From Bradyrhizobium sp. URHD0069 (GTDB taxonomy: Bacteria > Pseudomonadota > Alphaproteobacteria > Rhizobiales > Xanthobacteraceae), in assembly GCF_000701345.1 (NCBI RefSeq), contig NZ_JNIJ01000008.1, forward strand, positions 182,747 to 246,746: 64,000 nucleotides of DNA, in the 5' to 3' direction. A program made the position numbers and the translations under genes. Shown in pieces: positions 25,667-34,801 of the stretch (the stretch's first letter is position 1; each line of letters starts with the position of its first letter). Below the pieces are notes generated by a model, which saw only the letters and a program-made list of their open reading frames with translations, did no database searches and had not been told where the DNA came from.

Positions 25667-26608
25667 ATGCTCGGATATCTGCTTCGCCGCGTCCTTGCCG
25701 CCGTGCCCGTGATGGGCGTGGTGGCGCTGTTCGTGTTTCTCCTGCTGCGGCTGACGCCCGGCGATCCCGCCGCCATTCTGGCCGGCGACAATGCAACGCC
25801 AGAACAGCTTGAGCGCATCCGCACCTCGCTCGGCCTGAACGAGCCGCTCTACAGCCAGTTCTTCACCTGGATCGGCAAGCTGCTGCAGGGCGATCTCGGC
25901 GTGTCGCTGATTTCGAATGTACCGGTGCTGAAAATGATCAGCCAGCGTGTCGAGCCCTCGATCTCTATCGCGATATCGACCATCATCCTGTCCATCCTTG
26001 TCGCGGTACCGCTTGGCGTGATCGCGGCATGGAAACACGGCACCTGGATCGACCGCTTCGTGATGGGATTGTCGGTGGTCGGCTTCTCGGTCCCGGTATT
26101 CGTGATCGGCTACGTACTGATCCAGATCTTTGCCATCGATCTGCGCTGGCTGCCGGTGCAGGGCTTTCGCAGCATCACCGCCGGCTTCGGACCGTTTTTC
26201 GAACGCATCATCCTGCCGACCTGCACCCTGTCTTTCATCTATGTCGCTCTGATCGCGCGCATGACCCGCGCGGCGATGCTGGATGTGCTCGGCGAGGATT
26301 ATGTGCGCACCGCGCGCGCCAAGGGCATCAATGAGAGCGCCGTGCTGTTGCGCCACGGGCTGCGCAACGCCGCCGTGCCGGTCATCACCGTGATCGGCAC
26401 AGGATTTGCGCTGCTGATCTCCGGCGTCGTGGTCACCGAGAGCGTGTTCAATCTGCCGGGCATCGGCCGCCTTACCGTCGATGCCGTGCTGGCGCGCGAC
26501 TATCCGGTAATCCAGGCGATGATCCTGCTGACATCGGGCATCTATGTCACGGTCAATCTTTTGATCGACGTCGCCTACACGCTGCTGGATCCCAGAATTC
26601 GCTACTGA
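25667..26608 (+). CDS. Peptide-type ABC transporter permease (DppB-like)
   Basis: 313 residues, the normal length. The N-terminal pattern MLGYLLRRVLAAVPVMGVVA and the segment LRLTPGDPAAILAG are typical of DppB/OppB permeases. Six membrane helices; the coupling loop ARAKGINESAVLLRHGLRNA (about 212-232) contacts the ATPase. The next permease gene begins 12 bases later. Confidence 0.92.
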   Translation: MLGYLLRRVLAAVPVMGVVALFVFLLLRLTPGDPAAILAGDNATPEQLERIRTSLGLNEPLYSQFFTWIGKLLQGDLGVSLISNVPVLKMISQRVEPSISIAISTIILSILVAVPLGVIAAWKHGTWIDRFVMGLSVVGFSVPVFVIGYVLIQIFAIDLRWLPVQGFRSITAGFGPFFERIILPTCTLSFIYVALIARMTRAAMLDVLGEDYVRTARAKGINESAVLLRHGLRNAAVPVITVIGTGFALLISGVVVTESVFNLPGIGRLTVDAVLARDYPVIQAMILLTSGIYVTVNLLIDVAYTLLDPRIRY

Positions 26609-26620
26609 GGTACGTTATCA

Positions 26621-27511
26621 ATGGCGATCGAAACCCTCCCCGAGCCGTCAATCCCGATCACCACGCCATTCCGGCCGGGGCTTGGATTTCTAACGGCGAC
26701 GCCCATCATCGCGGTAGCGACGATCTGCTTGGCACTGGTAATCTTATCCGCCATCCTTGCGCCCTGGCTGTCGCCGCACGATCCGTTGCTGCTCGCGCCG
26801 GCGCAGCGGTTGAAGCCCGCGAGCGCGCAATTCCTGCTCGGCACCGACGCCTATGGCCGCGACGTGCTGTCGCGAATTCTCTATGGCGGACGGATCTCGC
26901 TTCTGATCGGCCTTGGCGCGGCGGTCTTCAGCATCGGCATCGGACTTGTGATCGGCCTCGTCTCCGGTTTCTTCAAGTGGGTCGACGCCGTCATGATGCG
27001 CGTGATGGACGGCTTGATGGCAATCCCGAGCATCCTGCTTGCCATCGCCGTAGTCTCGCTGTCGGGCGCGAGCCTGACGACGGTTCTGGTCGCCATCACC
27101 ATTCCGGAAATTCCGCGCGTGGCGCGGCTGGTGCGCTCGGTCGTGCTGTCGGCGCGTGAGGAACCTTATGTGGAAGCCGCGATATCGGTCGGCTCGAGCC
27201 TGCCGAAGATCATGTGGCGGCACTTGATGCCGAATACGATTGCGCCGTTGATCGTGCAAGGCACTTATGTCTGCGCTTCCGCCATTCTCACCGAGGCGAT
27301 CCTGTCGTTCCTTGGCGCCGGCATCAGCCCGGAGACGCCGACCTGGGGCAACATCATGGCCGAGGGCCGCGCCTATTTTCAGATCAAACCCTCGCTGATC
27401 TTCTGGCCGGGATTGTTACTGTCGATTGCGATCTTGAGCGTCAATCTGATCGGCGACGCCGCGCGCGACGCGCTCGATCCTCGCATGAAGCAGCGGGAGA
27501 GCGCCAAGTGA
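26621..27511 (+). CDS. Peptide-type ABC transporter permease (DppC-like)
   Basis: 296 residues. The N terminus has the OppC-type transmembrane segment, then LAPWLSPHDPL and LLGTDAYGRDVLSRILYGGR, a strong DppC/OppC signature (about 70-90). Five further helices follow, with the ATPase-contact loop VEAAISVGSSLPKIMWRHLM. It ends just before an intergenic repeat that separates it from the ATPase gene. Confidence 0.92.
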   Translation: MAIETLPEPSIPITTPFRPGLGFLTATPIIAVATICLALVILSAILAPWLSPHDPLLLAPAQRLKPASAQFLLGTDAYGRDVLSRILYGGRISLLIGLGAAVFSIGIGLVIGLVSGFFKWVDAVMMRVMDGLMAIPSILLAIAVVSLSGASLTTVLVAITIPEIPRVARLVRSVVLSAREEPYVEAAISVGSSLPKIMWRHLMPNTIAPLIVQGTYVCASAILTEAILSFLGAGISPETPTWGNIMAEGRAYFQIKPSLIFWPGLLLSIAILSVNLIGDAARDALDPRMKQRESAK

Positions 27512-27522
27512 GTGCGCTACAC

Positions 27523-27603
27523 CGTCATTGCGAGCAAAGCGAAGCAATCCATAGCTGCATAGCAAACATGGATTGCTTCGTGGCTGCGCTCCTCGCAATG
27601 ACG
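27523..27603. repeat. Palindromic intergenic repeat, family A (short form)
   Basis: Arms CGTCATTGCGAGC ... GAAGCAATCCA and their complement TGGATTGCTTCG ... CTCCTCGCAATGACG fold into one long hairpin. It sits inside the transporter operon, between permease and ATPase genes. Related copies are at 29284-29489, 39271-39308 (half), 46006-46125, 52532-52663 (degenerate) and 63489-63607. Confidence 0.85.
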
Positions 27604-27619
27604 ACGGGAGAGCGATGAC

Positions 27620-29278
27620 ATGACAAGCATCGTTCTCAATATCGACAATCTCGTCGTCGGCCTCGGCAAGAGTCCGCACGGCCCGAGAATCATCGACGGC
27701 GTCTCGCTACAGGTACGCGAAGGCGAAACCCTGTGCCTGGTCGGCGAAAGCGGATCCGGGAAATCCGTCACATCGCTGACGGTGATGGGATTGTTGCAAA
27801 AGGGCGCGCTGGTACCCTCCGGGGGCAGCGTCAAGCTGGTCGGCGAAGACCTTCTTACCGCGAGCGATCGCCGCCTGCGGCAGTTGCGCGCTACCACCAT
27901 GGCGATGATTTTTCAGGAGCCGATGACGGCGCTCAATCCGGTCGTACCGGTCGGGCGTCAGATCGACGAAGTGTTGCGCGTCCATACCGACCTCGATCCG
28001 CGCGCCCGGCGCAAGCGCATCCTCAGCATGATGGAGCAGGTGCGGCTGCCCGACGTCGAGCGCATTTTTGCGTCATATCCGCATCGGCTGTCGGGCGGTC
28101 AGCGCCAGCGCATCATGATTGCGATGGCGCTGGTGCTGGAGCCGAAACTCTTGATCGCGGATGAGCCGACCACGGCGCTCGACGTCACCACGCAAAAACA
28201 AATTCTCACGCTGATCCGCGATCTGCAGAGGGATCACGGCACCGCGGTGCTCTTCATCACCCACGACATGGGTGTGGTCGCGGAGATCGCCGATCGCGTC
28301 GCGGTCATGCGGCAGGGGCGGCTGGTCGAGACCGGAGCTCTCGATACTATCCTGCGCACGCCGACGATGGAGTATACCCGCAACCTGCTCTCGGCGGTGC
28401 CGAGCCTGGTGCCACGTACGGCGCGCGCCGACACCACCGAACCGGTGGTGCTGGAAGCCAACGAACTCGGCAAGATCTATCGCGAGCGCTCGTTCTTCGG
28501 TGCCGTCCGCGAAGTGGCCGCCGCGCAAAATGTCACGCTCACCTTGCGCAAGGGCCGCACGCTCGGCATCGTCGGCGAAAGCGGATCCGGCAAGTCGACG
28601 GTGGCGCGCTGCATCGTGCGGCTGATCGATCCGACCTCCGGCGGCATTCGCCTTGCGGGACGCGAAATCTCCGAATTGTCGCGCCGGCTATTGCAGCCGC
28701 ATCGCAAGCGCATCCAGATCATTTTCCAGGACCCCTATCGTTCGCTCAATCCGCGCGTCACCGTTGGCGAGACCATCGCCGAAGGTCCGATCAATTACGG
28801 CATGCCCCGCGCCGACGCGCTGGCGAAAGCGCGCGATCTGCTCGAGCTGGTCGATCTGCCTGCCGATGCCATCTCGCGCTATCCGCATCAGTTTTCCGGC
28901 GGCCAGCGCCAGCGCATCGCGATTGCCCGCGCGCTTGCGCTCGACCCTGACGTGCTGGTGGCGGACGAAGCAGTTTCGGCGCTGGATGTCTCGGTGCAGG
29001 CGCAGGTGCTTGAACTGCTCGACGAAATCCAGACCCGGCTCGGCATCGCGCTGTTGTTCATCACCCACGATCTGCGCGTCGCTGCGCAAATCTGCGACGA
29101 TGTCGCCGTGATGCAGCACGGCCGCATCGTCGAACAGGGCCCGGCAGCGCGAGTCCTGACAAATCCGCAACAAGCCTATACCCGACAGCTGCTTGACGCC
29201 GCCCCCGGACGAGAGTGGGATTTTGCAAATTTCCGGCCGGTTGCGCAAAAAGTGATGGCCGGCGCGCCAACAGCTTAG
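27620..29278 (+). CDS. Dual-domain peptide ABC transporter ATPase (DppD-DppF fusion)
   Basis: 552 residues with two complete ATPase domains. Domain 1: Walker A GESGSGKS (about 48), signature LSGGQRQR, Walker B LLIADEPTTALD. Domain 2: Walker A GESGSGKST (about 325), signature FSGGQRQR, Walker B VLVADEAVSALD, H loop FITHDLRVA. In domain 2 the Pro after Walker B Glu is Ala. One polypeptide therefore supplies both halves of the DppD/DppF pair, as is common for peptide importers in rhizobia. It energises the DppB/DppC-like channel upstream. Confidence 0.92.
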   Translation: MTSIVLNIDNLVVGLGKSPHGPRIIDGVSLQVREGETLCLVGESGSGKSVTSLTVMGLLQKGALVPSGGSVKLVGEDLLTASDRRLRQLRATTMAMIFQEPMTALNPVVPVGRQIDEVLRVHTDLDPRARRKRILSMMEQVRLPDVERIFASYPHRLSGGQRQRIMIAMALVLEPKLLIADEPTTALDVTTQKQILTLIRDLQRDHGTAVLFITHDMGVVAEIADRVAVMRQGRLVETGALDTILRTPTMEYTRNLLSAVPSLVPRTARADTTEPVVLEANELGKIYRERSFFGAVREVAAAQNVTLTLRKGRTLGIVGESGSGKSTVARCIVRLIDPTSGGIRLAGREISELSRRLLQPHRKRIQIIFQDPYRSLNPRVTVGETIAEGPINYGMPRADALAKARDLLELVDLPADAISRYPHQFSGGQRQRIAIARALALDPDVLVADEAVSALDVSVQAQVLELLDEIQTRLGIALLFITHDLRVAAQICDDVAVMQHGRIVEQGPAARVLTNPQQAYTRQLLDAAPGREWDFANFRPVAQKVMAGAPTA

Positions 29279-29283
29279 TTGCC

Positions 29284-29489
29284 CGTCATTGCGAGCCAAC
29301 GGGTCGCGCGAATGCGCGCCCGATGACAGGCTCCGCGAGGCAATCCACACTTCGGCACCGGCAAAAATGGATTGCTTCGGCGCTCCGCTCCTCGCCATGA
29401 CGGGACTCGTTGCGGCGCAAGCTAATCCAGATGCCCACGCGGCATGCAAAACTGGATTGCTTCGTCGCTTGCACTCCTCGCAATGACGA
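29284..29489. repeat. Two adjoining family A intergenic repeats
   Basis: The first copy (29284-29402) has the long form with an inserted arm CGGGTCGCGCGAATGCGCGC, also present at 46006-46125. The second (29403-29489) is partial at its left end. Together they fill the gap between the ATPase and the M81 peptidase genes. Confidence 0.8.
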
Positions 29490-29531
29490 GTCTAACGTCA
29501 AGCGCAGCAACAATTGGCTGAGGCAGAATTG

Positions 29532-31067
29532 ATGACCCGTATTGCCGTTGGCGGCTTCCTGCACGAGACCAACACCTTTGCGCCGACGAAGGCAACCTAT
29601 GACGATTTCGTGCATGGCGGCGGCTGGCCGGCGATGGCGCAAGGCGCCGACGTGCTTAAGGTCATGCGCAACATCAATGTTGGCCTGGCGGGCTTTGTCG
29701 AAGCGGCGGAAGCTCAGGGGTGGGAGATGGTGCCAACCCTCTCGTGCGGCGCCAGCCCTTCCGCCCACGTGACCAAGGATGCCTATGAGCGCATCGTCAA
29801 GGTGATGGTTGGCGGCATCGCCGCCGCTCGACAGCTCGATGCGGTCTATCTCGATCTGCATGGCGCCATGGTCACGGAACATCTCGACGACGGCGAAGGC
29901 GAACTTCTCGCACGCGTGCGTGAAGTGATCGGCAAGGAGCTGCCGCTCGTGGTCAGCCTCGACCTGCATGCCAACGTCACGCCCGAAATGGTCGAGCATG
30001 CCGACGCGTTGATCGCCTACCGCACCTATCCGCATGTCGACATGGCCGACACCGGCCGCGCCGCTGCGCGTCATCTTGCGCTGCTGCTGCGCACCGAGCA
30101 AAAACTCGCAAAAGCGTTCCGGCAGTTGCCATTCTTGATTCCGATCAGCTGGCAATGCACCAACGACCATCCCACCAAGGGCATCTATCAGAAGCTGGCG
30201 GCGCTGGAGGACGAGATGGTGCCGACGCTGTCTTTCGCGCCGGGTTTTCCGGCTGCGGACTTTCCCGGCTGCGGACCGAGCGTGTTCGCCTATGGCAGGA
30301 CGCAAGCCGATGCCGACACTGCGGCGGATGAGGTGGCGAGACTCATTGTCGGCCACGAAAACGATTTCGACGGCCGCATCTTTACGCCCGATGAGGGAGT
30401 CCGCCACGCGATGGAGCTGGCAACGCGCGCGAGCAAGCCCATCATCATCGCCGACACGCAGGACAATCCCGGCGCCGGCGGCGATTCCGACACCACCGGA
30501 ATGTTGCGCGCGCTGGTCCGCAACAATGCCAGCCGCGCCGCGGTCGGCGTGATCTATGATCCCCAATCGGCAAAGGCCGCGCATGCCGCAGGCGTCGGCG
30601 CCACCGTCACGCTCGCGCTCGGCGGCAAGTCAGGCATCCCGGGCGACGCGCCCTACAAGGAGACCTTCGTCGTCGAAAAACTATCTGACGGGAAATTCAT
30701 CGCGCCGGGTCCCTATTACGGCGGCCGCGACATGGACATGGGCCTGTCGGCCGCCTTGCGGATCGGCGATGTCAGGGTCGTCGTCAGCTCGCACAAGGCG
30801 CAACTCGCAGATCAATCGATGTACCGTTATGTCGGCATCGAACCATCGGAGCAGTCTATCCTCGTCAACAAAAGCTCGGTGCATTTCCGCGCCGATTTCG
30901 AACCGATCGCCGAAAAGCTTCTGATCTGCGCCGCGCCCGGCGCGATGCCCGCCGATACCGCTGCATTGCCGTGGACGCGGCTGCGCCCGGGCATTCGCAT
31001 CAAGCCGAACGGCCCCGCCTTCGCTCCCGAAACCAAATCACGCACGACATCTTCTGCAACTGGATAG
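29532..31067 (+). CDS. M81-family metallopeptidase (MlrC/microcystinase C-like)
   Basis: 511 residues from the ATG at 29532 (GAGG nine bases upstream). The MlrC hallmarks are present: GGFLHETNTFAPT at the N terminus (metal-binding His-Glu), DLHGAMV (about 112), SLDLHANVTPEMVEHADALI (about 145), RTYPHVDM and DNPGAGGDSDTT (about 312). The C-terminal MlrC domain follows. In Sphingomonas MlrC cleaves the linear tetrapeptide from microcystin; most homologues, like this one, sit beside peptide transporters and probably act on other small peptides or amides. Confidence 0.9.
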   Translation: MTRIAVGGFLHETNTFAPTKATYDDFVHGGGWPAMAQGADVLKVMRNINVGLAGFVEAAEAQGWEMVPTLSCGASPSAHVTKDAYERIVKVMVGGIAAARQLDAVYLDLHGAMVTEHLDDGEGELLARVREVIGKELPLVVSLDLHANVTPEMVEHADALIAYRTYPHVDMADTGRAAARHLALLLRTEQKLAKAFRQLPFLIPISWQCTNDHPTKGIYQKLAALEDEMVPTLSFAPGFPAADFPGCGPSVFAYGRTQADADTAADEVARLIVGHENDFDGRIFTPDEGVRHAMELATRASKPIIIADTQDNPGAGGDSDTTGMLRALVRNNASRAAVGVIYDPQSAKAAHAAGVGATVTLALGGKSGIPGDAPYKETFVVEKLSDGKFIAPGPYYGGRDMDMGLSAALRIGDVRVVVSSHKAQLADQSMYRYVGIEPSEQSILVNKSSVHFRADFEPIAEKLLICAAPGAMPADTAALPWTRLRPGIRIKPNGPAFAPETKSRTTSSATG

Positions 31068-31073
31068 AGGCCC

Positions 31074-32246
31074 ATGCCCAACATCGACCGCATCGAAGGC
31101 TATGCCGACGAACTCACCGCGATCCGCCGGGATCTGCACGCGCATCCCGAGATAGGCTTCGAGGAAGTCCGCACGTCCGGGATCGTCGCCGACAAGCTGA
31201 CGCAATGGGGCATCGAGGTGCATCGCGGCCTCGGCGGCACCGGCGTAGTCGGCGTGCTCAAGGGTAAAGGTGTTGGCGGCAAGCGTATCGGCTTGCGCGC
31301 CGACATGGACGCGCTGCCGATGGAAGAAAATACGAACTTGCGATGGCGCTCGACCATTCCCGGCCGCTTCCACGGCTGCGGCCATGACGGCCATACCACC
31401 ATGCTGCTCGGCACCGCGCGCTATCTCGCCGAGACCCGGAATTTCGAAGGTACCGTGCATTTCATCTTCCAGCCGGCCGAAGAAGGCCTCGGCGGCGCGC
31501 GGGCCATGATCAAGGACGGGCTGTTCGAGAAATTTCCCTGCGACGAGATCTACGGGCTGCACAATGCGCCCGACCTCAACCATGGCGAGATCGCGATCCT
31601 TCCGGGACCGGCGATGGCCGGCTCCGACTTCTTCGACATCACCATCAACGGCTATGGCGCGCACGGCGCGATGCCCGAGCGCTCAAAGGACCCGGTGGTG
31701 ATCGCGATGACGCTCGGACAGGCGCTGCAGAGTATCGTCAGCCGCAACGTCGATCCTTTGCAACCGGCGGTGCTGTCGATCACGCAGATTCACGCCGGCT
31801 CCGCCTACAACGTGATCCCCGGCGAAGCGAAACTCTGCGGCACGGTTCGCGCCTTTTCCGACGAGGCGCGCGCGCTGATCCGCGAGCGGATGCGCGCGAT
31901 CTGCGCTGGCATCGCCAGCGCCTTCCAGGTCGAGATCATTGCCGATATCCGCGACACTTTCAGCGTGCTGGTGAACCGGGAAGAGCAATCCAGCGTGGTC
32001 GAGGCCGTGGCACGCACCGTGGTGGATCCCGCCAAGGTCTTCACCAGGTCGCAGCCGAAGATGGGCAGCGAGGATTTCGCCGACATGCTGCATGTAGTGC
32101 CCGGCGCCTATTTCTGGCTCGGCCACGAAGGATCGGTGCCGGTGCACAATCCCGGCTACATCCTTGACGATAAAATCTTGCCGATCGGCGCCAGCATGTT
32201 CGCGCGCATCATCGAAACCCGCCTTCCGGTAGGCGCCCATGCCTGA
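31074..32246 (+). CDS. M20D-family amidohydrolase (hippurate hydrolase-like)
   Basis: 390 residues. Motifs of the M20D aminoacylase/hippuricase group: GLRADMDALPMEE (about 72), the metal-binding CGHDGHTTMLLGTARYL (about 102), QPAEEGLGGARAM (catalytic Glu, about 137), GLHNAPDLNHGEIAI (about 160) and a terminal His in WLGHEG. It removes an acyl group from N-acyl amino acids. It follows the M81 gene by 6 bases and overlaps the amidase gene, so all three are co-transcribed. Confidence 0.92.
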   Translation: MPNIDRIEGYADELTAIRRDLHAHPEIGFEEVRTSGIVADKLTQWGIEVHRGLGGTGVVGVLKGKGVGGKRIGLRADMDALPMEENTNLRWRSTIPGRFHGCGHDGHTTMLLGTARYLAETRNFEGTVHFIFQPAEEGLGGARAMIKDGLFEKFPCDEIYGLHNAPDLNHGEIAILPGPAMAGSDFFDITINGYGAHGAMPERSKDPVVIAMTLGQALQSIVSRNVDPLQPAVLSITQIHAGSAYNVIPGEAKLCGTVRAFSDEARALIRERMRAICAGIASAFQVEIIADIRDTFSVLVNREEQSSVVEAVARTVVDPAKVFTRSQPKMGSEDFADMLHVVPGAYFWLGHEGSVPVHNPGYILDDKILPIGASMFARIIETRLPVGAHA

Positions 32247-33660
32247 ATCGGCGTCCCAGGAAGGGGTGGCGTCGCTGCATGATCTCAGCGCCGTCGACCT
32301 GATGGCAGGCTTTCGGGCTGCGCAATTTTCGCCGTCGGAAGTGCTGGAGGACGTGCTGGCGCATATCGCGCTGTGGGAGCCGCATATCAAGGCGCTGTAC
32401 GCCTTCGATCCGGAGGGCGCGCGCGCCACCGCAAAGGTCTCGACCGAGCGCTGGCAGAAGGGCGAGCCGACAGGTCTGCTCGACGGCGTCCCCGTCACGA
32501 TCAAGGAGAATATCGCCACCAAAGGCGTGCCGGTGCCGCTTGGTGCCGCCACCACCAAGCTGGTGCCGGCCATCGCGGATGCCCCGCCGGCGGCTCGCTT
32601 GCGCGAAGCCGGAGCCGTGATTTTCTCCAAAACCACGATGCCGGATTACGGCATGCTGTCCTCGGGCCTGTCGAGCTTCCATCCCCTCACCCGCAATCCC
32701 TGGGACCTCAGCAAAAACCCCGGTGGATCCAGCGCCGGCGCGGGCGCGGCCGGCGCGGCCGGCTATGGCCCGCTGCATCTCGGCACCGATATCGGTGGCT
32801 CGGTGCGGCTGCCGGCATGCTGGTGCGGACTTGTCGCGCTCAAGCCAAGCCTTGGCCGGGTACCTATCGATCCTCCTTACGTGGGCCGCGTCGCCGGGCC
32901 GATGACCCGCACCGTCGATGACGCCGCATTGATGATGAGCGTGCTGTCGCGGCCGGATCGCCGCGACGGGATGAGCCTGCCGCCTGATAACATCAACTGG
33001 AAGGCGCTCGACAAACCCTTGCGCAAACTGCGCATCGGGCTGATGCTCGACCTCGGCGTCGGCCAGCCGCTGCAGCAAGAGGTGCGCAACGTGGCTGCCA
33101 ACGCCGCCCAGGCGTTCGAAGCCGCCGGCGCCATTGTCACCGAAGTGCCAGGCGTACTGACGCGCGAGATGCTCGACGGGCTCGACGCCTTCTGGCGCGC
33201 GCGCTCGTGGGACGATCTTTCCAAGCTCACGCCGGCTGAGCGCGCCAAGGCGCTGCCCTATATCTACAAATGGGCGGAAGCCGGCGCGAAGCTCTCGGGT
33301 GTCGACGTCATCAGGGGTTTTAATGCCACCATGGCGATCCGGGCGGCCGCGGCAAAACTGTTCGCCGCCATCGACTACGTGATCTCGCCGGTATCGCCGG
33401 TGGTCAATTTCGCAGCCGAGCTCGCCGCTCCGCTGAACGATCCCGAAAAGCCGTTCGAGCACATCTGCTACACCGTGCCGTGGAACATGTCGGAAAATCC
33501 GGCCGTGTCGATCAATGGCGGCTTTAGCGCAAGCGGGTTCCCGATCGGCATGCAAATCATCGGCCGCCGCTTCGACGATCTCGGCGTGCTCGGCATGGCA
33601 AAGGCATTCGAGGCCATGCGGGGTGCGCAAAGGCCGTGGCCGACCCCGCCGGCCAAATAA
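32239..33660 (+). CDS. Amidase signature-family enzyme
   Basis: 473 residues. The Ser-cisSer-Lys triad is visible: Lys in VTIKENIATKG (about 88), cis-Ser in NPGGSSAGAGAAG (about 165) and nucleophile Ser in GTDIGGSVRLPA (about 188). The family hydrolyses carboxamides to acids and ammonia. It overlaps the preceding amidohydrolase gene by 8 bases and completes a peptide/amide hydrolysis set with the M81 and M20 enzymes. It is cytosolic, with no signal peptide. Confidence 0.92.
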   Translation: MPESASQEGVASLHDLSAVDLMAGFRAAQFSPSEVLEDVLAHIALWEPHIKALYAFDPEGARATAKVSTERWQKGEPTGLLDGVPVTIKENIATKGVPVPLGAATTKLVPAIADAPPAARLREAGAVIFSKTTMPDYGMLSSGLSSFHPLTRNPWDLSKNPGGSSAGAGAAGAAGYGPLHLGTDIGGSVRLPACWCGLVALKPSLGRVPIDPPYVGRVAGPMTRTVDDAALMMSVLSRPDRRDGMSLPPDNINWKALDKPLRKLRIGLMLDLGVGQPLQQEVRNVAANAAQAFEAAGAIVTEVPGVLTREMLDGLDAFWRARSWDDLSKLTPAERAKALPYIYKWAEAGAKLSGVDVIRGFNATMAIRAAAAKLFAAIDYVISPVSPVVNFAAELAAPLNDPEKPFEHICYTVPWNMSENPAVSINGGFSASGFPIGMQIIGRRFDDLGVLGMAKAFEAMRGAQRPWPTPPAK

Positions 33661-33665
33661 ATTCT

Positions 33666-33789
33666 TGTCATTCCCCGATGTGCAATGACACATCGGGGAT
33701 GCGCCACTAGGCGCAGGCACGGAATCCATACCAGCGATTGTGGTCAGGGATTCCGGGCTCGCTCGTTTCACGCGCGATCCGGAAATGAC
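33666..33789. repeat. Intergenic repeat, family B
   Basis: It begins with a perfect 10-bp stem CCCCGATGTG / CACATCGGGG and has outer arms GTCATTCCCCG ... TCCGGAAATGAC. Related elements are at 38425-38608 and 39310-39393. It could also end transcription of the amidase operon, although no T tract follows. Confidence 0.7.
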
Positions 33790-33831
33790 AGCATCAAAAA
33801 TCAAAAAAACATAAGCAGGAGGAAATCACCA

Positions 33832-34722
33832 ATGGCGTATGAGACGATCAAATATGAGGTCGCCGAGCAGATTCTCACGATCACACTGAACCGACCCGAC
33901 AAGCTCAATGCCTTCAACGGCACGATGCAGAAGGAATTGATCGACGCCTTCGATACGGCCGATAACGACGACAACATCCGCGCCATCATCGTCACCGGCG
34001 CCGGGCGCGGCTTCTGCGCCGGAGCCGATCTTTCCTCGGGTGCCGACACTTTTGACCGCGACGCGCGGCGCGGACCGGTGAAGCGGCTCGCCAATGGCGC
34101 CGTCGATTACAGCGATCCCAATGTGCGCGATGGCGGCGGACAGGTGACGCTGCGCATCTTCAAGTGCCTGAAGCCTGTAATCGCCGCGGTGAACGGCCCC
34201 GCGGTCGGCATCGGCGTCACCATGCAGCTCGCAATGGATATCCGCATTGCATCCGAGGATGCGCGGTTCGGATTCGTATTCTCGCAGCGCGGCATCGTGC
34301 CGGAGGCAGCCTCGAGCTGGTTTCTGCCGCGCATCGTCGGCATCTCCCAGGCGCTGGAGTGGTGCTACACCGGCCGGGTATTTCCGGCGCAGGAGGCGCT
34401 GGCCGGCCGCCTCGTCAGCAAGGTAGTGCCGCCAGACGAGTTGCTGCCGACCGCGCGCGCACTCGCCCGCGAAATCGCCGCGAAGACAGCGCCGGTGTCG
34501 GTGGCGTTGATCCGGCAAATGATGTGGCGCATGCTCGGCGCCGACGATCCGATGGAAGCGCACAAGGTCGACAGCCGCGGCATCTACGCGCGCGGGCGCT
34601 CGGACGACGTCAAGGAAGGCGTGGTATCGTTCCTGGAAAAGCGCCCGGCAGTGTTCAAAGACAAGGTCTCGTCCGACATGCCCGATTATTTCCCGTGGTG
34701 GGAAGAGCGGGAGTATGGGTGA
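33832..34722 (+). CDS. Enoyl-CoA hydratase/isomerase family protein
   Basis: 296 residues from the ATG at 33832, which has a full AGGAGG signal upstream. Crotonase motifs: GAGRGFCAGADLSSG (oxyanion hole, about 58-72), NGPAVGIGVTMQLAMDIRIA (about 120-140) and GIVPEAASSWFLPR (catalytic Glu, about 160). It acts on acyl-CoA esters in fatty or aromatic acid breakdown. The longer-than-usual loop after residue 75 is seen in a subgroup of this family. It stands alone on the plus strand. Confidence 0.9.
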   Translation: MAYETIKYEVAEQILTITLNRPDKLNAFNGTMQKELIDAFDTADNDDNIRAIIVTGAGRGFCAGADLSSGADTFDRDARRGPVKRLANGAVDYSDPNVRDGGGQVTLRIFKCLKPVIAAVNGPAVGIGVTMQLAMDIRIASEDARFGFVFSQRGIVPEAASSWFLPRIVGISQALEWCYTGRVFPAQEALAGRLVSKVVPPDELLPTARALAREIAAKTAPVSVALIRQMMWRMLGADDPMEAHKVDSRGIYARGRSDDVKEGVVSFLEKRPAVFKDKVSSDMPDYFPWWEEREYG

Positions 34723-34801
34723 AGGAGTTGAAATTGTGCGTGGGCAAAGCGTGCCCAGCACAAGCACGGTGGGCACGGCGCAAATCGCGCCTTTGCCCAC
34801 T

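Noticed and set aside
29286..30584. Long open frame of 432 codons on the minus strand opposite the M81 peptidase gene
   Set aside because: It is a shadow of GC-rich coding DNA: composition is Arg/His/Gly-rich, it matches no family, and it runs across an intergenic repeat. The plus strand has complete MlrC motifs.
32209..33804. Open frame of 531 codons on the minus strand opposite the amidase gene
   Set aside because: The amidase triad and full-length fold lie on the plus strand; the minus frame has no family pattern and no ribosome binding site.
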